Source: Andrena cerasifolii (lineage: Eukaryota; Arthropoda; Insecta; Hymenoptera; Andrenidae). Taken from it: a DNA stretch of 64,000 bases. The notes beneath the pieces are model-generated. The model saw nothing but the letters and a program-made list of their open reading frames with translations, was not told where the DNA came from and did no database searches. Numbering within the stretch: the first letter of the stretch is position 1; the number at the start of each line of letters is the position of its first letter. The stretch lies in the NCBI RefSeq assembly GCF_050908995.1, contig NC_135130.1:737001-801000 (forward strand). Reading direction: 5' to 3'. A program made the position numbers and the translations under genes. Shown piece by piece: positions 1-11,669 of the stretch.

Positions 1-94
1 TGCGGTACAAAAAAAAAGATGAATTGGACATGTACAAAAAAGAATGTGTACAAGATTACGAAACGTCAAAAAGAGACAAGCATATTGATGGACG

Positions 95-315
95 GAAGTA
101 TTCTAAGTATTCGAATAAATTATTTAAATTATTCGAATATTCTAAGTGCTCGAATAAATTATTTGAATGATTCGAATATTCTAAGTATTCGAATAAATTA
201 TTTGAATTATTCGAATATTCTAAGTGGTCGAATAAATTATTTGAATTATTCGAATATTCTAAGTGATCGAATAAATTATTTGAATTATTCGAATATTCGA
301 ATATTTACAACTCTA
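95..315. repeat. TTCGAATA minisatellite, 39-bp unit, with a hAT-like right end
   Basis: About five tandem copies of a 39-bp unit, each with TATTCGAATA and a TCTAAGT spacer. Because 39 is a multiple of three, a 116-residue reading frame runs through the array, but its protein is only the repeat and is not a gene. The array ends at TTACAACTCTA. Read inward this is TAGAGTTGTAA, the same form as the ends of the hAT-like element at 9.1-10.8 kb. I see no matching left end, so this is probably a truncated relative. Confidence 0.8.
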
Positions 316-863
316 CACCGGAGCATCTTCACTGCGAAGAAAATTCTCTGCAACTTGTATTTTCAATAAAGGACATAAGGCTATTTTAAAAACAATGAGT
401 ATGGAATCTCGTATAGACCGGGTAGCAATCGCTCGGAGACAAGTTGCCAATGCAGAAAAACTGGATACAAGTTGACGGTGACAGAGCAACATCACCCGTG
501 TGTCTAGCGGCGTGACATGAAAGGATGTTGCTTATATCCAGCTTATAAACCTGGATGGTTTCCCGTCTCAGATGGGAAACATCGCTGAGTATGTGGATAC
601 AGACTATGTATTTCTCGGCGACTTTGGAAAAAATCAACATGTATATTAATTTGGTAATAATACCAACCCGATGATGATCAGGTAACAGTGCTATACACGG
701 GGTTCGCGCCCAAATGAAATGATTTCTAGAAGACCATTTGAAGCAAAGCGAGAGTTGCTGTATCCCACGAAAATGTTGCCAACTCGCTGGATCAACAGAC
801 AACAGTTTTCGCAGACATAAGAGACAGCGAGCGTATTTTTGATAGGTGTGAGAGACGAGCGTT
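316..863. other. No recognisable gene; possibly retroelement interior
   Basis: The minus strand has a 164-codon open frame here (386-880) with no family motif I recognise. The plus strand is stop-rich. The stretch ends in a purine-rich run just before a TGTTAGG that could start an LTR, so it could be decayed LTR-retroelement DNA. This is speculative. Confidence 0.3.
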
Positions 864-1262
864 GTTAGGATGCCTACCACTACCTATGGACAGAATTCTC
901 ACTTGTGTCAACAAGGATGAGTCGTTTTCACTGGCGTTACCGCAAAAAGGGTTGGAACCCCAACTGTTTTCTCCTCGGCTAAGCTTATCTGCTGGTCAAT
1001 GTAGGAGAAGGATGATAATATTAAGAATAAGCGCTTCCGGAGCCTCCAGGTGCACCATTTCCAGAAACATCCTATGCACACGGAACCATTACTTTTAGAG
1101 ATTCCTCGTGCACGCGGAACCATAATTCGGGCATATAAATAAGGCCCCGACGAAGCCCACAAGACACTTAGATTCCGACTTTCGGCGTTACTACATCATA
1201 ATTCTATTACTCGCCGACCCATCTCGCATCTTCTCCTCCAAAGTGTTAGAAGTATGTCTCAT
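864..1262 (+). promoter_or_regulatory. Possible solo LTR or TATA promoter segment
   Basis: TATAAATA lies at 1134-1141 and is followed about 25-30 bases later by an ACACTTAGATTCC start-like region. Just upstream are two imperfect direct repeats (TGCACACGGAACCAT near 1075 and TGCACGCGGAACCAT near 1109), which look like paired factor sites. The segment starts TGTTAGG after a purine-rich run and ends near CTCA, the TG...CA form of an LTR. No second LTR, primer-binding site or coding region was found, so LTR identity is inference. The TATA box and the repeats are directly seen. Confidence 0.3.
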
Positions 1263-1707
1263 GTTTAAAACAAAGTTTGCTACTTACACGGGAAGACCCT
1301 CAACCCAGAAATTTAAAAAATTATGGAAGTTTAGGGATATGTAGGTAGAGGATATATAGATATGTATTACGCATTGTTTTTTGCGCCACAAATTCACTCT
1401 AAGGGGTGAAATTGACTCCTGAAAATCCGGCTACTTTTCGATTTTGCGTTATAACTCGCGAGCTGTAAGAACTGTAAGTTACCAATGATAGTCCTAATTA
1501 AAAGAAGTAACTATTGTCTGAAATCTTTTTTCTGTCTCTTAGCCGGACTTTCACTCCTTCGAAGTGTTGATATATGCATCTATTTACAGATTCGTCCATA
1601 TGGTGCAAACGAATAATTAACATTATCTGCAGCGTTACTTCTGTGTTCTTTTCTGCGTCATCTTAAATTTCTATACCCACATGTTGTTCAATTTCTTTAA
1701 TTCTGAT

Positions 1708-1907
1708 TAGAGCTGTTACTTTTTGACTCGTCGGGTATCCGGGTACCCAGACATTACCCGGGATAACTTCAAGCAATATAGTATTGTCTGTGATTGTCTA
1801 TGGTATAGTCTGATGTTAGCCGAAAATGATCGAACAATACCACATTCAATGGCTTGAAGTTATTCCGGGTAGCCGGGTATCCGACGAGTCAAAACGTCAT
1901 AGCTCTA
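1708..1907. mobile_element. hAT-type MITE, 200 bp
   Basis: Terminal inverted repeats of about 50 bp start TAGAGCT and contain TTTTGACTCGTCGG; both arms reach inward to the ATAACTTCAAGC motif. The flanking octamers ATTCTGAT and AGACTGAT agree at 6 of 8 positions, consistent with a worn 8-bp hAT target duplication. No coding capacity. Confidence 0.75.
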
Positions 1908-1915
1908 AGACTGAT

Positions 1916-2288
1916 ACGGAGAGTGAAATCACCTAAAATACTGAATGAGTAAATATAATAGTCCTTCGTGAACAAATTTGTGAATCACTACATTTATGAA
2001 TTCATATGTTTCTATTAGTTACATGTCAAGTTAGCAGTAACCTTAGTTAGTCTGTTCTTTGACGAATTCCAACAATATGTTACAATTTTTTTTTCAAGAT
2101 AAAATAAGTATCAGAGAAGATATAATAAGCATTCAAGAATACTTTTTAGGAATATAACGAATTTATATTGATTTTGGTTTTGTGGTGTCATTATTGCTTG
2201 GATTCGTTAACCTTGGCCTACTTATTAAGATACTGATATACGTATTTAGTAAATTACTGGTGTGCCTTTCTATTTTTTTCTTTAACGC
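1916..2288. other. No feature recognised
   Basis: AT-rich sequence without a long reading frame, inverted repeat or tandem repeat that I can support. Confidence 0.4.
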
Positions 2289-2428
2289 GAGGAACACCGG
2301 ACCACCTCCGAGGGACACCGGAGCACCTCCGAGGGATAGTGTGTCTAGACCACTTTAGAATAAAGGGATGTATGACAATGTATGTACATGTATGCACATG
2401 TATGCACATGTATGCACATATACATATA
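2289..2428. repeat. Two short tandem repeats
   Basis: Two and a bit copies of a 21-bp GC-rich unit (ACACCGGANCACCTCCGAG) lie at 2289-2336. A 10-bp TATGCACATG microsatellite with about four copies follows at 2380-2428. The short reading frame across them on the minus strand is a repeat artefact. Confidence 0.75.
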
Positions 2429-2504
2429 GTGCACTTCAACAGTATATAACGATTCTTAAGAAATTATATAAAAAAGAATGAATAGTTATAATTTTGGCAG
2501 ACAT

Positions 2505-2671
2505 CATATCGCTCGTTTGCTGCAACAACGACACAACTCAAAAATTGCAGTTTTTGAGTTATTAGTACCTATAGAAAAAGTGGTTGTTGCCTAACAAAAC
2601 TTTTGAACCAGTTTACCCCAAAAAATTGTGAATTTTGAGTTATGTTGTTGTTGCAGCAAATGGGCGATATG
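2505..2671. mobile_element. MITE, about 167 bp
   Basis: About 40-bp terminal inverted repeats start CATATCGC and contain GCTGCAACAACGACA on the left and the near match GCTGCAACAACAACA on the right. The middle is AT-rich and has no frame. The target duplication is not clear. Confidence 0.75.
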
Positions 2672-2756
2672 TAAGTAATATACAAAGAAACTTAAATGCT
2701 CTTCTCTAAAGACACTACTACCCGATCTTTTTTATTTTAACCAGTCAATATGCACT

Positions 2757-3916
2757 AGGGTGGCTCTTATTTTCGACTTTTGAATTTTCTTCGGGGCACC
2801 CTCCAGAATAGTTCCAAATAATTAAAAAAAATCCGTGTAAAGTTTGAGTTTGATCGGATAACGGGAAAAGGTGCCCCTGGGCCTTTAAACATTTAAATCA
2901 TTATTTAACAGCTCGCGAAGTCGATTTTGTATAATATCCTCCAAGTTATTGATTAAATAAAAAAATATGTCAAACAAAATTTGTAGATCCGGACAAGGAG
3001 CATCTTTTATGTTGTATTACTTTTTCTCGTGCGACAAATGGTTTTCGAAAATTGTCCGAAAAACTAAAAAAAAAAATTTTTTCCCTGAAATTTTGAAAGT
3101 TTAAATGCTTGTAGAACACTTTTTATTTATGAAGGCGAACAAAAAAATGGAATTTTTATTTTCGAGGACTATTTTTTAAACATTTAAGGGGAAGGGGGGC
3201 ATATACCGAAATATGCGAAAAAGATAAAAAAATTGTTTTTCTTATTTTCAGTGTTTGATATATCATGAATGTTTCCTGAAAATTTGGGACCGAAATTTGC
3301 AAAAATATGGAAGATATAGAGTCTCATATTTAGATATTTCTGCGAAGATATAGGAGTCTATATCTTCGATATTTTTGCGAATTTCGGTCCTAAATTTTCA
3401 GGAAACATTCATGACATATTAAACACTGAAAATAAGAATTTTTTCGCATATTTCGGTATATGCCCCCCCCCTTAAATGTTAAAAAAAATTGTCCTCGAAA
3501 ATAAAAATTCCATTCTTTTGTTCGCCTTCATAAATAAAAAGTGTTCCAGAAGCATTTAAACTTTCAAAATTTGAGGAAAAAAAGTTATTTTTTAGTTTTT
3601 CGGATCTTTTTCGAAAACCGTTTGTTGCACGACAAAAAGTAAACAAAATAAAATATGCTCCTTGTCCGGATCTACAGCTTTTGTTTGACATATTTTTGAT
3701 TTAATCAATAACTTGGAGGATATTATATAAAATCGACTTCGCGAGCTGTTAAATAATGATTTAAATGTTTAAGGGCCAAGGGGCACCCTTTCCCGTTATC
3801 CGATCGAGTTCAAACTTTACACGGATTTTTTTTTAATTATTTGGAACTATTCTGGAGGGTGCCCCGAAGAAAATCTTGAGAAAAAAAATTTACCAAGAGT
3901 AAATAAGAGCCACCCT
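2757..3916. mobile_element. Foldback element, about 1.16 kb
   Basis: A near-perfect giant palindrome whose arms of about 550 bp start AGGGTGGCTCTTATTTTC and run through GTGCCCC, GCTCGCGAAGTCGATTTT and ATGTCAAACAAAA to a centre near 3330. There is no transposase, so it must move with enzyme supplied elsewhere. The 210-base minus-strand frame at 3479-3691 is arm sequence. A half copy lies at 63028-63509. The superfamily is not certain; the short flanking sequences do not give a clear duplication. Confidence 0.85.
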
Positions 3917-5164
3917 CATACACACCTTAGATTTGACTTGCAACTTGTACGGTTTCAATAAAAAGGTAGAGTACTTTATTCATTATAAGATTTTCACTCG
4001 AAAATCAGTTGTTGAACGATGCATATCGAATTTTCATCGTGACTGTGATTATTGGGTTTAGGATAACAATGTATCCAATTAATCTGTTATTCTCAAGATA
4101 GAAGTTAAATGATCATCGATCATTTAACCTTTCAATATTATTAATATTATAAAGAAATTGTTTACTATGGGCTAGTTCAATTTGGTGGAAATAGTTTCTT
4201 AATTTAGGTCTTAATTTCCAACAACTCTAGATTTATGATACGTCAATGTATCATAAGTCTAGAGTTAGATGAACATTTAACCCAGCGATTTGAACAGTTT
4301 GCAGCGAACCCAGGTTGCAGTAGTTCGGTTTTCTCGAATCACCTCCGCCTCACGCACTTCCTCGAATTAGCTAGTTCACACCTAGCCACCGCATTACGCA
4401 ACAAGCTAAGCACAACTTGCAAATTTTAGAAAGCTGCCCTGAATTCATACATCAACGGCGTTTAAATCATTTCTGTTGCCAACTTGAAAAAATAGTGAAA
4501 AATATTTGACATGGTAAAACATTTAAGCCACCAGCAAAACTTGTAGTAATGCTTTAGATTGGTATAACTTGTTGACTAATGATGAATATTTGCTTGGTTT
4601 TCTACGTGGGTTAGGTTTATGATACGGATACTTACTGATTGGGAAATGCGTTTCAGCTCACAAGAAAAAAGTTAGGAGTGGGAATTTTAATGGGAAACCT
4701 GGGTTTTCACTTTAAAAACTGGAGCGAACAATAAAGAGCAAAAAAAGGATGCAATGGAATTTTAGTTGAAAGAATTTATTTTCATTACTAAAACTTCTTT
4801 TCAGCACACCTTAAAACAGTGATACAGTTTTCAAAATTGTGAAACACTCTATGTATGTAAATCGTTTGATAAATGCATTGAGTTTTATTTTACCAAGGGA
4901 TATGAAAATTTCTGTAGGTAATGACATTCGTATAGTTCATACTGTAACTGTGAAGTAGTATTATAGATTGAAAAATTGGTTGAAATGTTTGCTTAAACAA
5001 TTACTTTGTTTATCAATACAAAAATTTAGCATCGCGGCTAGTTTTTTTTATGATAGATTCTACCCACCCAATACATATCTTATTTGCACATTTAATCAGT
5101 GTTGAGGTTACAATTACCAATTACAATTCGCATTAGTATAAATCATGATTACTATACAGTCTAT
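3917..5164. other. Mostly featureless; two small hairpins
   Basis: No gene or transposon recognised. An exact palindrome lies at 4106-4130 (arms GTTAAATGATC and GATCATTTAAC). A hairpin with a stem of about 20 bp lies at 4223-4266 (ACTCTAGATTTATGATAC paired with its inverse). A 64-codon frame after the second hairpin has no recognisable motif. Confidence 0.5.
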
Positions 5165-5512
5165 ACACCGCTGAACAAAATACTTGACCACTCCGTTGCT
5201 GCCCCCCGAGACACGCTGTGGAAAATGGCATTCCCATATGTGACATCCATGGCTTAGTGCGCAAATATTGTGTGTCCACTTTTAGCGTTTTCGAGAAAAA
5301 CAGATTCAGGGACCTCCAAAGAAGAAAAAAATTATTTCGACAAATTTATGAAGTGGATATAAATGTGATTTTTATACAGCACAAAGAAACAGTCGAGAAT
5401 TATTTGTTTCATATAAAAACTGAAATTTCTACTGATATTTCTCTGTGGCGCTGTGGTCGCGACACAGAACGGCAAATATTGTATGTCCACTTTTTGTGAA
5501 ATTTGAGTTTTT
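5165..5512. mobile_element. Tc1-like non-autonomous remnant
   Basis: It begins TA-CACCGCTGAACAAAATACTTG, close to the end of the MITE at 11.2 kb. The body carries AAATATTGTGTGTCCACTTT near the left and AAATATTGTATGTCCACTTT near the right, in direct orientation. Most of it matches 32274-32480. The 93-codon frame here has no known motif. Confidence 0.5.
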
Positions 5513-5743
5513 GAGCGCCAGGTGAGCGTGATCGTTCCGCCAGTAATCGACTTCTCTGAATTTCTGGATTCTGTTCTAACAAAATTTCGTCGACTTTTAC
5601 GCTGATGATAATGCTGATGCGAAAATTATACTAATGCGACTATAATATTACGAACAACATTTCGCAATGCATTACAAAATATATTTTTCGCGAAAGTAGC
5701 AGAAAACTTCGCTCAAATTCAATATTTATTTTATATAAACTTA

Positions 5744-6101
5744 TTTACCATAAATTAAAGTGACCAGACGTCCCGCATTGTGCGGGACAGTCCCGCATTT
5801 GAGCCCTTTGTCCCGCATTGAAAAGTGTCTCGCAAAGTGTCCCGGATTGGACATGTAACCTTTTACATTTTCGCAGTGGCATAAAGTTACTGTTTCCTCT
5901 ATTTTTTGTTGTGAACAAAAAAATTAATTTTGTTTGAATGTATCACTTTATAATCACAAGTATGTATTTTTAAATATATTGTAAATGCTTTAATAAACTA
6001 CGAAAAAGATCTTCCTCACGGATCCTGATAACCTTTTTTTTTGCTTGCTTGCTTGTCCCGCATTGTAACAGAAAATATCTGGTCATTTTACCATAAATTA
6101 A
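5744..6101. mobile_element. hAT-like element of 328 bp with a 15-bp flanking direct repeat
   Basis: The identical 15-mer TTTACCATAAATTAA lies at 5744-5758 and 6087-6101. Between them the sequence starts AGTGACCAGACGTCCCGC and ends ATCTGGTCAT, so the ends are inverted (TGACCAGA). Several GTCCCGCATT repeats sit near both ends, as in many hAT elements. hAT normally gives 8-bp duplications, so 15 bp is longer than expected. Confidence 0.6.
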
Positions 6102-6242
6102 TATATGCTCAGATCTGTAATCTTATAAGTTTGAGCGTATTGCGCGTAGACTGAACTACTTTGTTGTGAAATATTTTACAGGTACGTATACCGTGTGCAG
6201 ATATGTACCTTCCTGAGTAACCATAAATATTTTTTTCACCAA

Positions 6243-6487
6243 TAGGGTGGATGCACCATTTGCGGCCACTTTAAGATATTGTACCAGTTTTGGCCACTTC
6301 TTAAAAAATATAATATTGTTCCGTGTAAGCAATAAATGTAACCTTATGCTTCTGGCGGTATACTAAACAAAATATTTATCATGTGAAATTCTCCACGTAA
6401 TAATAATCTGCAAGCAATTTAAAAATGAGATAATTAAGCACATGGCCAAAAACAGTGCAGTGGCCACAAAGGGTACATCTACCCCAC
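6243..6487. mobile_element. MITE, about 245 bp
   Basis: About 28-bp imperfect terminal inverted repeats: GGGTGGATGCACCATTTG at the left and, read inward, GGGGTAGATGTACCCTTTG at the right, both followed by a GGCCACT block. The middle is AT-rich. The 81-codon minus-strand frame over the right part has no family match that I recognise. Confidence 0.65.
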
Positions 6488-7047
6488 GCTGTATTGCTTT
6501 TTGTAATTTAACGAACCTAAAATGTTTCAAGCAACATAGTATCAAAGAGGGAGGCACCACGGAAAGAGCAAGTATAAGCCGAATGAGCTCATAAATATTA
6601 GGAAACATACGACCTTTGAATACAACGTTTTTTTTTCCGCTGCAGGAGATTATCGATAACGAACGACGAGATCAACTAGCGAAAACGTTGACAGCGCGAT
6701 AGCATTAAACAGATTCACGAGTCACCGTAAACGCGACGTTTGTAAATCGTACTTTAAGCGAGGAAAATAAATAGAATCGAAGAAACTGAATCAGCCTGAA
6801 TCCCCCTCGTGTGTTATCGCGTGGCACACGTTCCCGGATTTGCGTGTCCGTAAGCGCATCGTCTACAAGAATTTGTTACCCCTCCAAAGTATTTAAATTA
6901 CATTCCCTAGTACATTCCGACGTTTCAATGCTTTAAGTCTCCCGTAAAAGAAGCAGGTACTTTCAGAACCAACAACGTCTTTTCCATTGAAGTCCTCCGT
7001 GTGCATGACAACCTTCCAGATGACTGACTGCTGCGCTCGCACTCATT
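6488..7047. other. No feature recognised
   Basis: Mixed-composition sequence. GC is somewhat higher between 6640 and 6870. No splice-bounded exon, transposon end or repeat could be supported. Confidence 0.35.
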
Positions 7048-7480
7048 TCTAACAAGGAGCGTACTTTAGGTGTCCGCCTCCGATCATTTTGATTTTTGGA
7101 TATGTTATAGAGGACCGAAAAATAAGAAATACGTGTTTTTTTATTTTTCCCCGTTTTCATATTTGGGGGGTGAAAACTGCGTTCAAAGTTAGGGTTGAAA
7201 AATCATTTTTGTGGATTTTTGAAAATCTGGTGAGTCAGTCATATTTCGCATTCAAAGACACAAAATTCGTCCATTCACACTATTCCCCTATCTCTAATAG
7301 TTCTCGAGATATTCCGCAAAAATGATTTTTCAACCCTAACTTTGAACGCAGTTTTCACCCCCCAAATATGAAAACGGGGAAAAATAAAAAAACACGTATT
7401 TCTTATTTTTCGGACCTCTATAACATATCCAAAAATCAAAATGATCGGAGGCGGACACCTAAAATACTCTCCTTGTAAGC
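7048..7480. mobile_element. Foldback MITE, about 430 bp
   Basis: Arms of about 165 bp run from ACAAGGAG through TAGGTGTCCGCCTCCGATCA and CCCCGTTTTCATATTTGG to AAAAATCATTTTTG. The loop is about 110 bp. Reading frames on both strands (for example 6963-7160 and 7275-7556) are mirror images of the same arm and are not genes. Confidence 0.85.
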
Positions 7481-9081
7481 ATAGTTGCGCGAGGAACAAC
7501 AAATTAGAAGTAGAATTTCTGCGCTCAACGATATTAGCGAATAAAAATTTCACCAAACTTTTGTGTCTTTATCTATCAAAATGCATTTGTATCTCTACTT
7601 GAACAAAATAATGCAATGGTAACAGATATCCGACGAACTAAATAAGTCCAAGAACTCCACGACCTAGCTTCATAAACTTTGTAAAAAGCACCTCTCAAGA
7701 TTGCAACAGCAGGAACTTACGCTATATATTTAATTTCAAATTGGAGGTTATACGATTTTCCGACACACAGAAAATGGAACGTACAAACTACTTTGTAGAC
7801 TATATTCCTTTAATAAATATTAATTCCCGCGAAAAAGTAATTAAATTCTCGAAACGTGTGATTACTCGCGAGGAGACGGATATGGACAAACAGAAAATGA
7901 ATTGCCAAGAAGAACAAATTCGATGTACAGCCGTTAGAGAGAATGTCAGACTGCGAAAAGCGTAGCGGGGAATCTAAATCAGTGGGAATCCCCATAGCTG
8001 GTTACGGATTGCATATGTGCGTAGATTTAACCACGCACGTACACACGCGCATGCACAGGCACACTCACGGCTGGCTGTTCCGTGCTTGCGCGTTATCATT
8101 TCGAAAATCTCTAAACAGCTTTCATCGTCCCTCGAAAGCCAGCCCTATCCGTCAGCGCTATCTCCTGCCCGCCTTGCGTGCTCGAAAACCAGGATTGTTT
8201 TGCCTCCATCCACTTTCCCGTCCTTTTCCTTTTCACGCGCCTCGTCCCTTTGGCGAGTTTAAAGAAAATCGGTGAAAATTTAAAGCGCTTACCCCCATGG
8301 GGGCCCACGGTGGTCAGGGAATCGCGGAGAGGGATCGCTGACTGTTATCGGAATGCTTATCGTGTGTGAGGGGCTTATGTGGATTGTGCTCGGCAACCAC
8401 CACCGTTACGCTGCCTCGCACACCGTCAGGATACTACCAAATATACTCCCACCCAATCACCAACTATGACCCCTTGATACCGCGACTACCCCCTGGTTAC
8501 GACCTGCTGACAAATAGTAACGTATCGTGATTATGCCATGTTTGCAGCGGCATCCATCCATGGTGAAAGATGACGCGCGCTTTACGTAAACGCGGAGCGA
8601 CGTAGTTAAACAATATGTACAACGCCAATAGAAACTTTCCCCCATCGATTTTCACGAAATTGCTATCGATATTACACCTGGTTGGAATATTGTTGATGAA
8701 ATGGTATCGAGACGCACGGGAACGCCTGATCCTGTGAATAGAGTGTATCGACGGGAATGAAATTATTATTCCTACGCATTATTACTGTATCACTTCCACT
8801 GTGCTGATTTACGAGCAATGAAATTATGAATACTAATTAGAGCTTGCAAGTCCTTTACTGACACCCTTGGATCGAAACACATCCAGTCGCGTTCCCATTT
8901 CCTTGGAAACTTTTCTAATTTTGAGAAAAGAATATTTCAAGACAACATTTATTTCAGTTTGATTGATCATAATAGAAGAAGCTTGTTGCCATAGTGTGGG
9001 TTTCTCGTTTCTTGGCGTTTTGTTAAATGTGTAGCAAAACTGAAAACCGTAGTAAGACTAAGTAATATCGTACTTTCAATA
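7481..9081. other. Single-copy-looking sequence with a GC-richer part
   Basis: No transposon ends seen. From about 7980 to 8720 the sequence is richer in GC and CpG than its surroundings, starting with an alternating ACACACGCGC-type stretch. Overlapping frames of 60-110 codons occur on both strands there, but none has a recognised motif or convincing splice sites. It might be a host regulatory or untranslated region. Confidence 0.3.
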
Positions 9082-9099
9082 TTTTGCATTAGGACTGTA

Positions 9100-10170
9100 A
9101 CGAATATTCGAATAATCTAAGTCTTCGAATACCAGAGAATTCGAATTTGAGATTCGAATATTCGAATACCAGAGAATCCTAATTTGAGATTCGAATATTC
9201 GAATACCAGAGAATTCGAATATGAGATTCGAATATTCGAATACCAGAGAATTCGAATTTGAGATTCGAATATTCGAATAATCTAAGTATTCGAATACCAG
9301 AGAATTCGAATTTGAGATTCGAATATTCGAATAATCTAAGTATTCGAATACCAGAGAATTCGAATTTGAGAATCGAATACCAGAGAATTCGAATTTGAGA
9401 ATCGAATATTCGAATAATCTAAGTTTTCGAATACCAGAGAATTCGACTTTGAGAATCGAATACCAGAGAATTCGAATTTGAGAATCGAATATTCGAATAA
9501 TCTAAGTTTTCGAATACCAGAGAATTCGAATTTGAGAATCGAATATTCGAATACCAGAGAATTCGAATTTGAGAATCGAATATTCGAATAATCTAAGTTT
9601 TCGAATACCAGAGAATTCGAATTTGAGAATCGAATATCCGAATAATCTAAGTTTTCGAATACCAGAGAATTCGAATTTGAGAATCGAATATTCGAATACC
9701 AGAGAATTCGAATTTGAGAATCGAATATTCGAATAATCTAAGTTTTCGAATACCAGAGAATTCGAATTTGAGAATCGAATATTCGAATAATCTAAGTTTT
9801 CGAATACCAGAGAATTCGAATTTGAGAATCGAATATCCGAATAATCTAAGTTTTCGAATACCAGAGAATTCGAATTTGAGAATCGAATATTCGAATACCA
9901 GAGAATTCGAATTTGAGAATCGAATATTCGAATAATCTAAGTTTTCGAATACCAGAGAATTCGAATTTGAGAATCGAATATTCGAATACCAGAGAATTCG
10001 AATTTGAGAATCGAATATTCGAATACCAGAGAATTCGAATTTGAGATTCGAATATTCGAATAATCTAAGCATTCAAATACCAGAGAATTCGAATGAAAGA
10101 ATCGAATATTCGAATAATCAGGTGTATTCGAAAAGTCAGATTGTTCGAATAATTAGGAGCCATCGAATAT
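9100..10170. repeat. Left-arm minisatellite of the hAT-like element
   Basis: Tandem mixture of two short modules: GAATACCAGAGAATTCGA and the TTTGAGAATCGAATATTCG module, with ATAATCTAAGT insertions of variable phase. Higher-order units of about 34 and 54 bp alternate. The open frames on both strands across it (141 codons minus, 73 codons plus) translate the repeat only. Confidence 0.9.
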
Positions 10171-10566
10171 TCAAATACTTATTCGTTATAATTACAGGGG
10201 TAGAAATAACAAATTATCGTTCCTCAAAATCGTTTATAGCGTTTTAGTATCCTACAAAAAAATCTGCTTATACTGTTTGTCACCCGCTTATAGCGAGATA
10301 CTGTTGAGCCTAGTACAGGGGGCCCTTGGCCGACTGAGACGGGTTTGTCCTCTCATTATTATTAGAATAATAATATTAATAACTAATGGTTGTTTTCGTT
10401 TCAAAATGTATAAATTTACCAACGATTAATAAAGTTCCAAATTTATCGTTTGAAAAACAAATAATTGTAAAGGCTTAAAGGCATATTTGGAAAGAATTTC
10501 ACGGTAAAGTGTGAACAAATATTTCATGTTCAGATTCTTAACCGGTACAATCCGAAATTCGATCAC

Positions 10567-10763
10567 TCCAAACATTCGAATATTCGAATACTCCTAATTA
10601 TACGAATATTCGAATACACCTAATTATTCGAATATTTCTGATTAGTCGAATATTCGAATACTCCTAACAATTAGAATACTTCTGATTATTCGAATATTCG
10701 AATATTCGAAGAATTTATTCGTATTCGAAATTATTCGAATTATTCGAATAGTCGAATAATTAC
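10567..10763. repeat. Right-arm minisatellite of the hAT-like element
   Basis: Diverged TATTCGAATA units spaced by CTCCTAATT and CACCTAATT. The last copies run directly into the right end (TTACACATCTA). The repeat phase is irregular compared with the left arm. Confidence 0.8.
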
Positions 10764-10778
10764 ACATCTATTTTGCAT

Positions 10779-11213
10779 CCAGCGTTTGTTGACTCGTCTA
10801 GCACAAGTTTAAACGAAGATTTGGATGTGTTACTTGGAAACCTTTAGTCTTGTGGGCCTGTTTTCCCAGAAATAAGGGCATATTACGATAGGAGAATTGT
10901 AAATTGTTTAAAAGACACAAATATAACATTGTTACAATTAAGATGTTATAATGCTGTATTACTAATAGTTTTCTTCGAGAAACGATGAATAGGTTCGCGA
11001 TTAAAATATCGCGGCAATTCTTTTCCTCCTCGAATTGGAAGGGAAAATGGTGTTAATTATTAGCGACAGTGTCTCGTTTAAGGAAAGGGCACTCTCGTCG
11101 ATTCGATCGATTACCTACACCTCGCCAAGGGATAATCTGTGATAGGAACCAATCTTGATTCGTTTAATCGGAGCAAGGCATCGATTACGTTGGAATCAAC
11201 TTGGCTATACATA
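10779..11213. other. No feature recognised
   Basis: Sequence directly outside the hAT-like element. No gene, repeat or transposon end could be supported. Confidence 0.4.
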
Positions 11214-11401
11214 CACTACCGCTCAAAAGTATTTGATGACATGTACGTTTGGCGTCCCAAGGGTTAAATCATATAAAAAGGAAGGAAAAAGTAGTAATTT
11301 GATAAACATGAGAAATAATCAGCTACGTTGGTTTATTAAATTTTCCCCTTTATCAAACACACATTCATGTAACAAGTGATCAAATACTTTTAAGCGGTGC
11401 T
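11214..11401. mobile_element. Tc1/mariner-like MITE, about 188 bp
   Basis: Terminal inverted repeats of about 25 bp: ACCGCTCAAAAGTATTTG on the left and, read inward, ACCGCTTAAAAGTATTTG on the right. This end resembles common Tc1-type ends. The 74-codon frame inside has no transposase motif. Confidence 0.7.
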
Positions 11402-11669
11402 GCAATAACACTTTTGAGGTAACAGAAATCTCGATTTTGTCTATATTACTAAACCAATCCAAGGCTAATTTAAAATTTGCATTGAAATTTGTACAAAGTG
11501 TAGAAAAGTCTCGTTGTAGCTTTCACCAATGAAGTTCTGTGTTGCCGATGATGGAAATATATTCTAAAAAGACTTACATATCTATGTATGCTTTGGTTTA
11601 ATAACGAGCTTAGGAATTTTTTCACTCATGGCATGGTCCCTTCAACGAAGTAATAACATCCGTAATACA

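Larger units (their letters stand above)
9090..10770. mobile_element. hAT-like element, 1681 bp, with minisatellite ends
   Basis: The octamer TTTTGCAT flanks both sides exactly (9082-9089 and 10771-10778), as expected for hAT. The left end is TAGGACTGTAACG; the right end read inward is TAGATGTGTAATT, agreeing at TAG and TGTAA. The left 1.1 kb and the right 0.2 kb are TTCGAATA minisatellite. Only about 370 bp between them is non-repetitive, and it has no transposase frame. A non-autonomous element whose subterminal repeats expanded is the simplest reading. Confidence 0.75.

Noticed and set aside
386..880. A 164-codon minus-strand frame
   Set aside because: No recognised family, no promoter or splice signals; noted only as unexplained open sequence.
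8010..8640. A cluster of 60-110 codon frames on both strands in GC-richer DNA
   Set aside because: The frames overlap in all directions, which is expected in GC-rich sequence, and none has a domain or consistent splice sites.
9647..10072. A 141-codon minus-strand reading frame
   Set aside because: It translates the TTCGAATA minisatellite; the protein is a simple repeat and both strands are open for the same reason.
9100..10170. Possible CRISPR array because of regularly spaced repeats
   Set aside because: The spacers are not unique, the units are tandem and degenerate, no cas gene is near, and the host looks eukaryotic.
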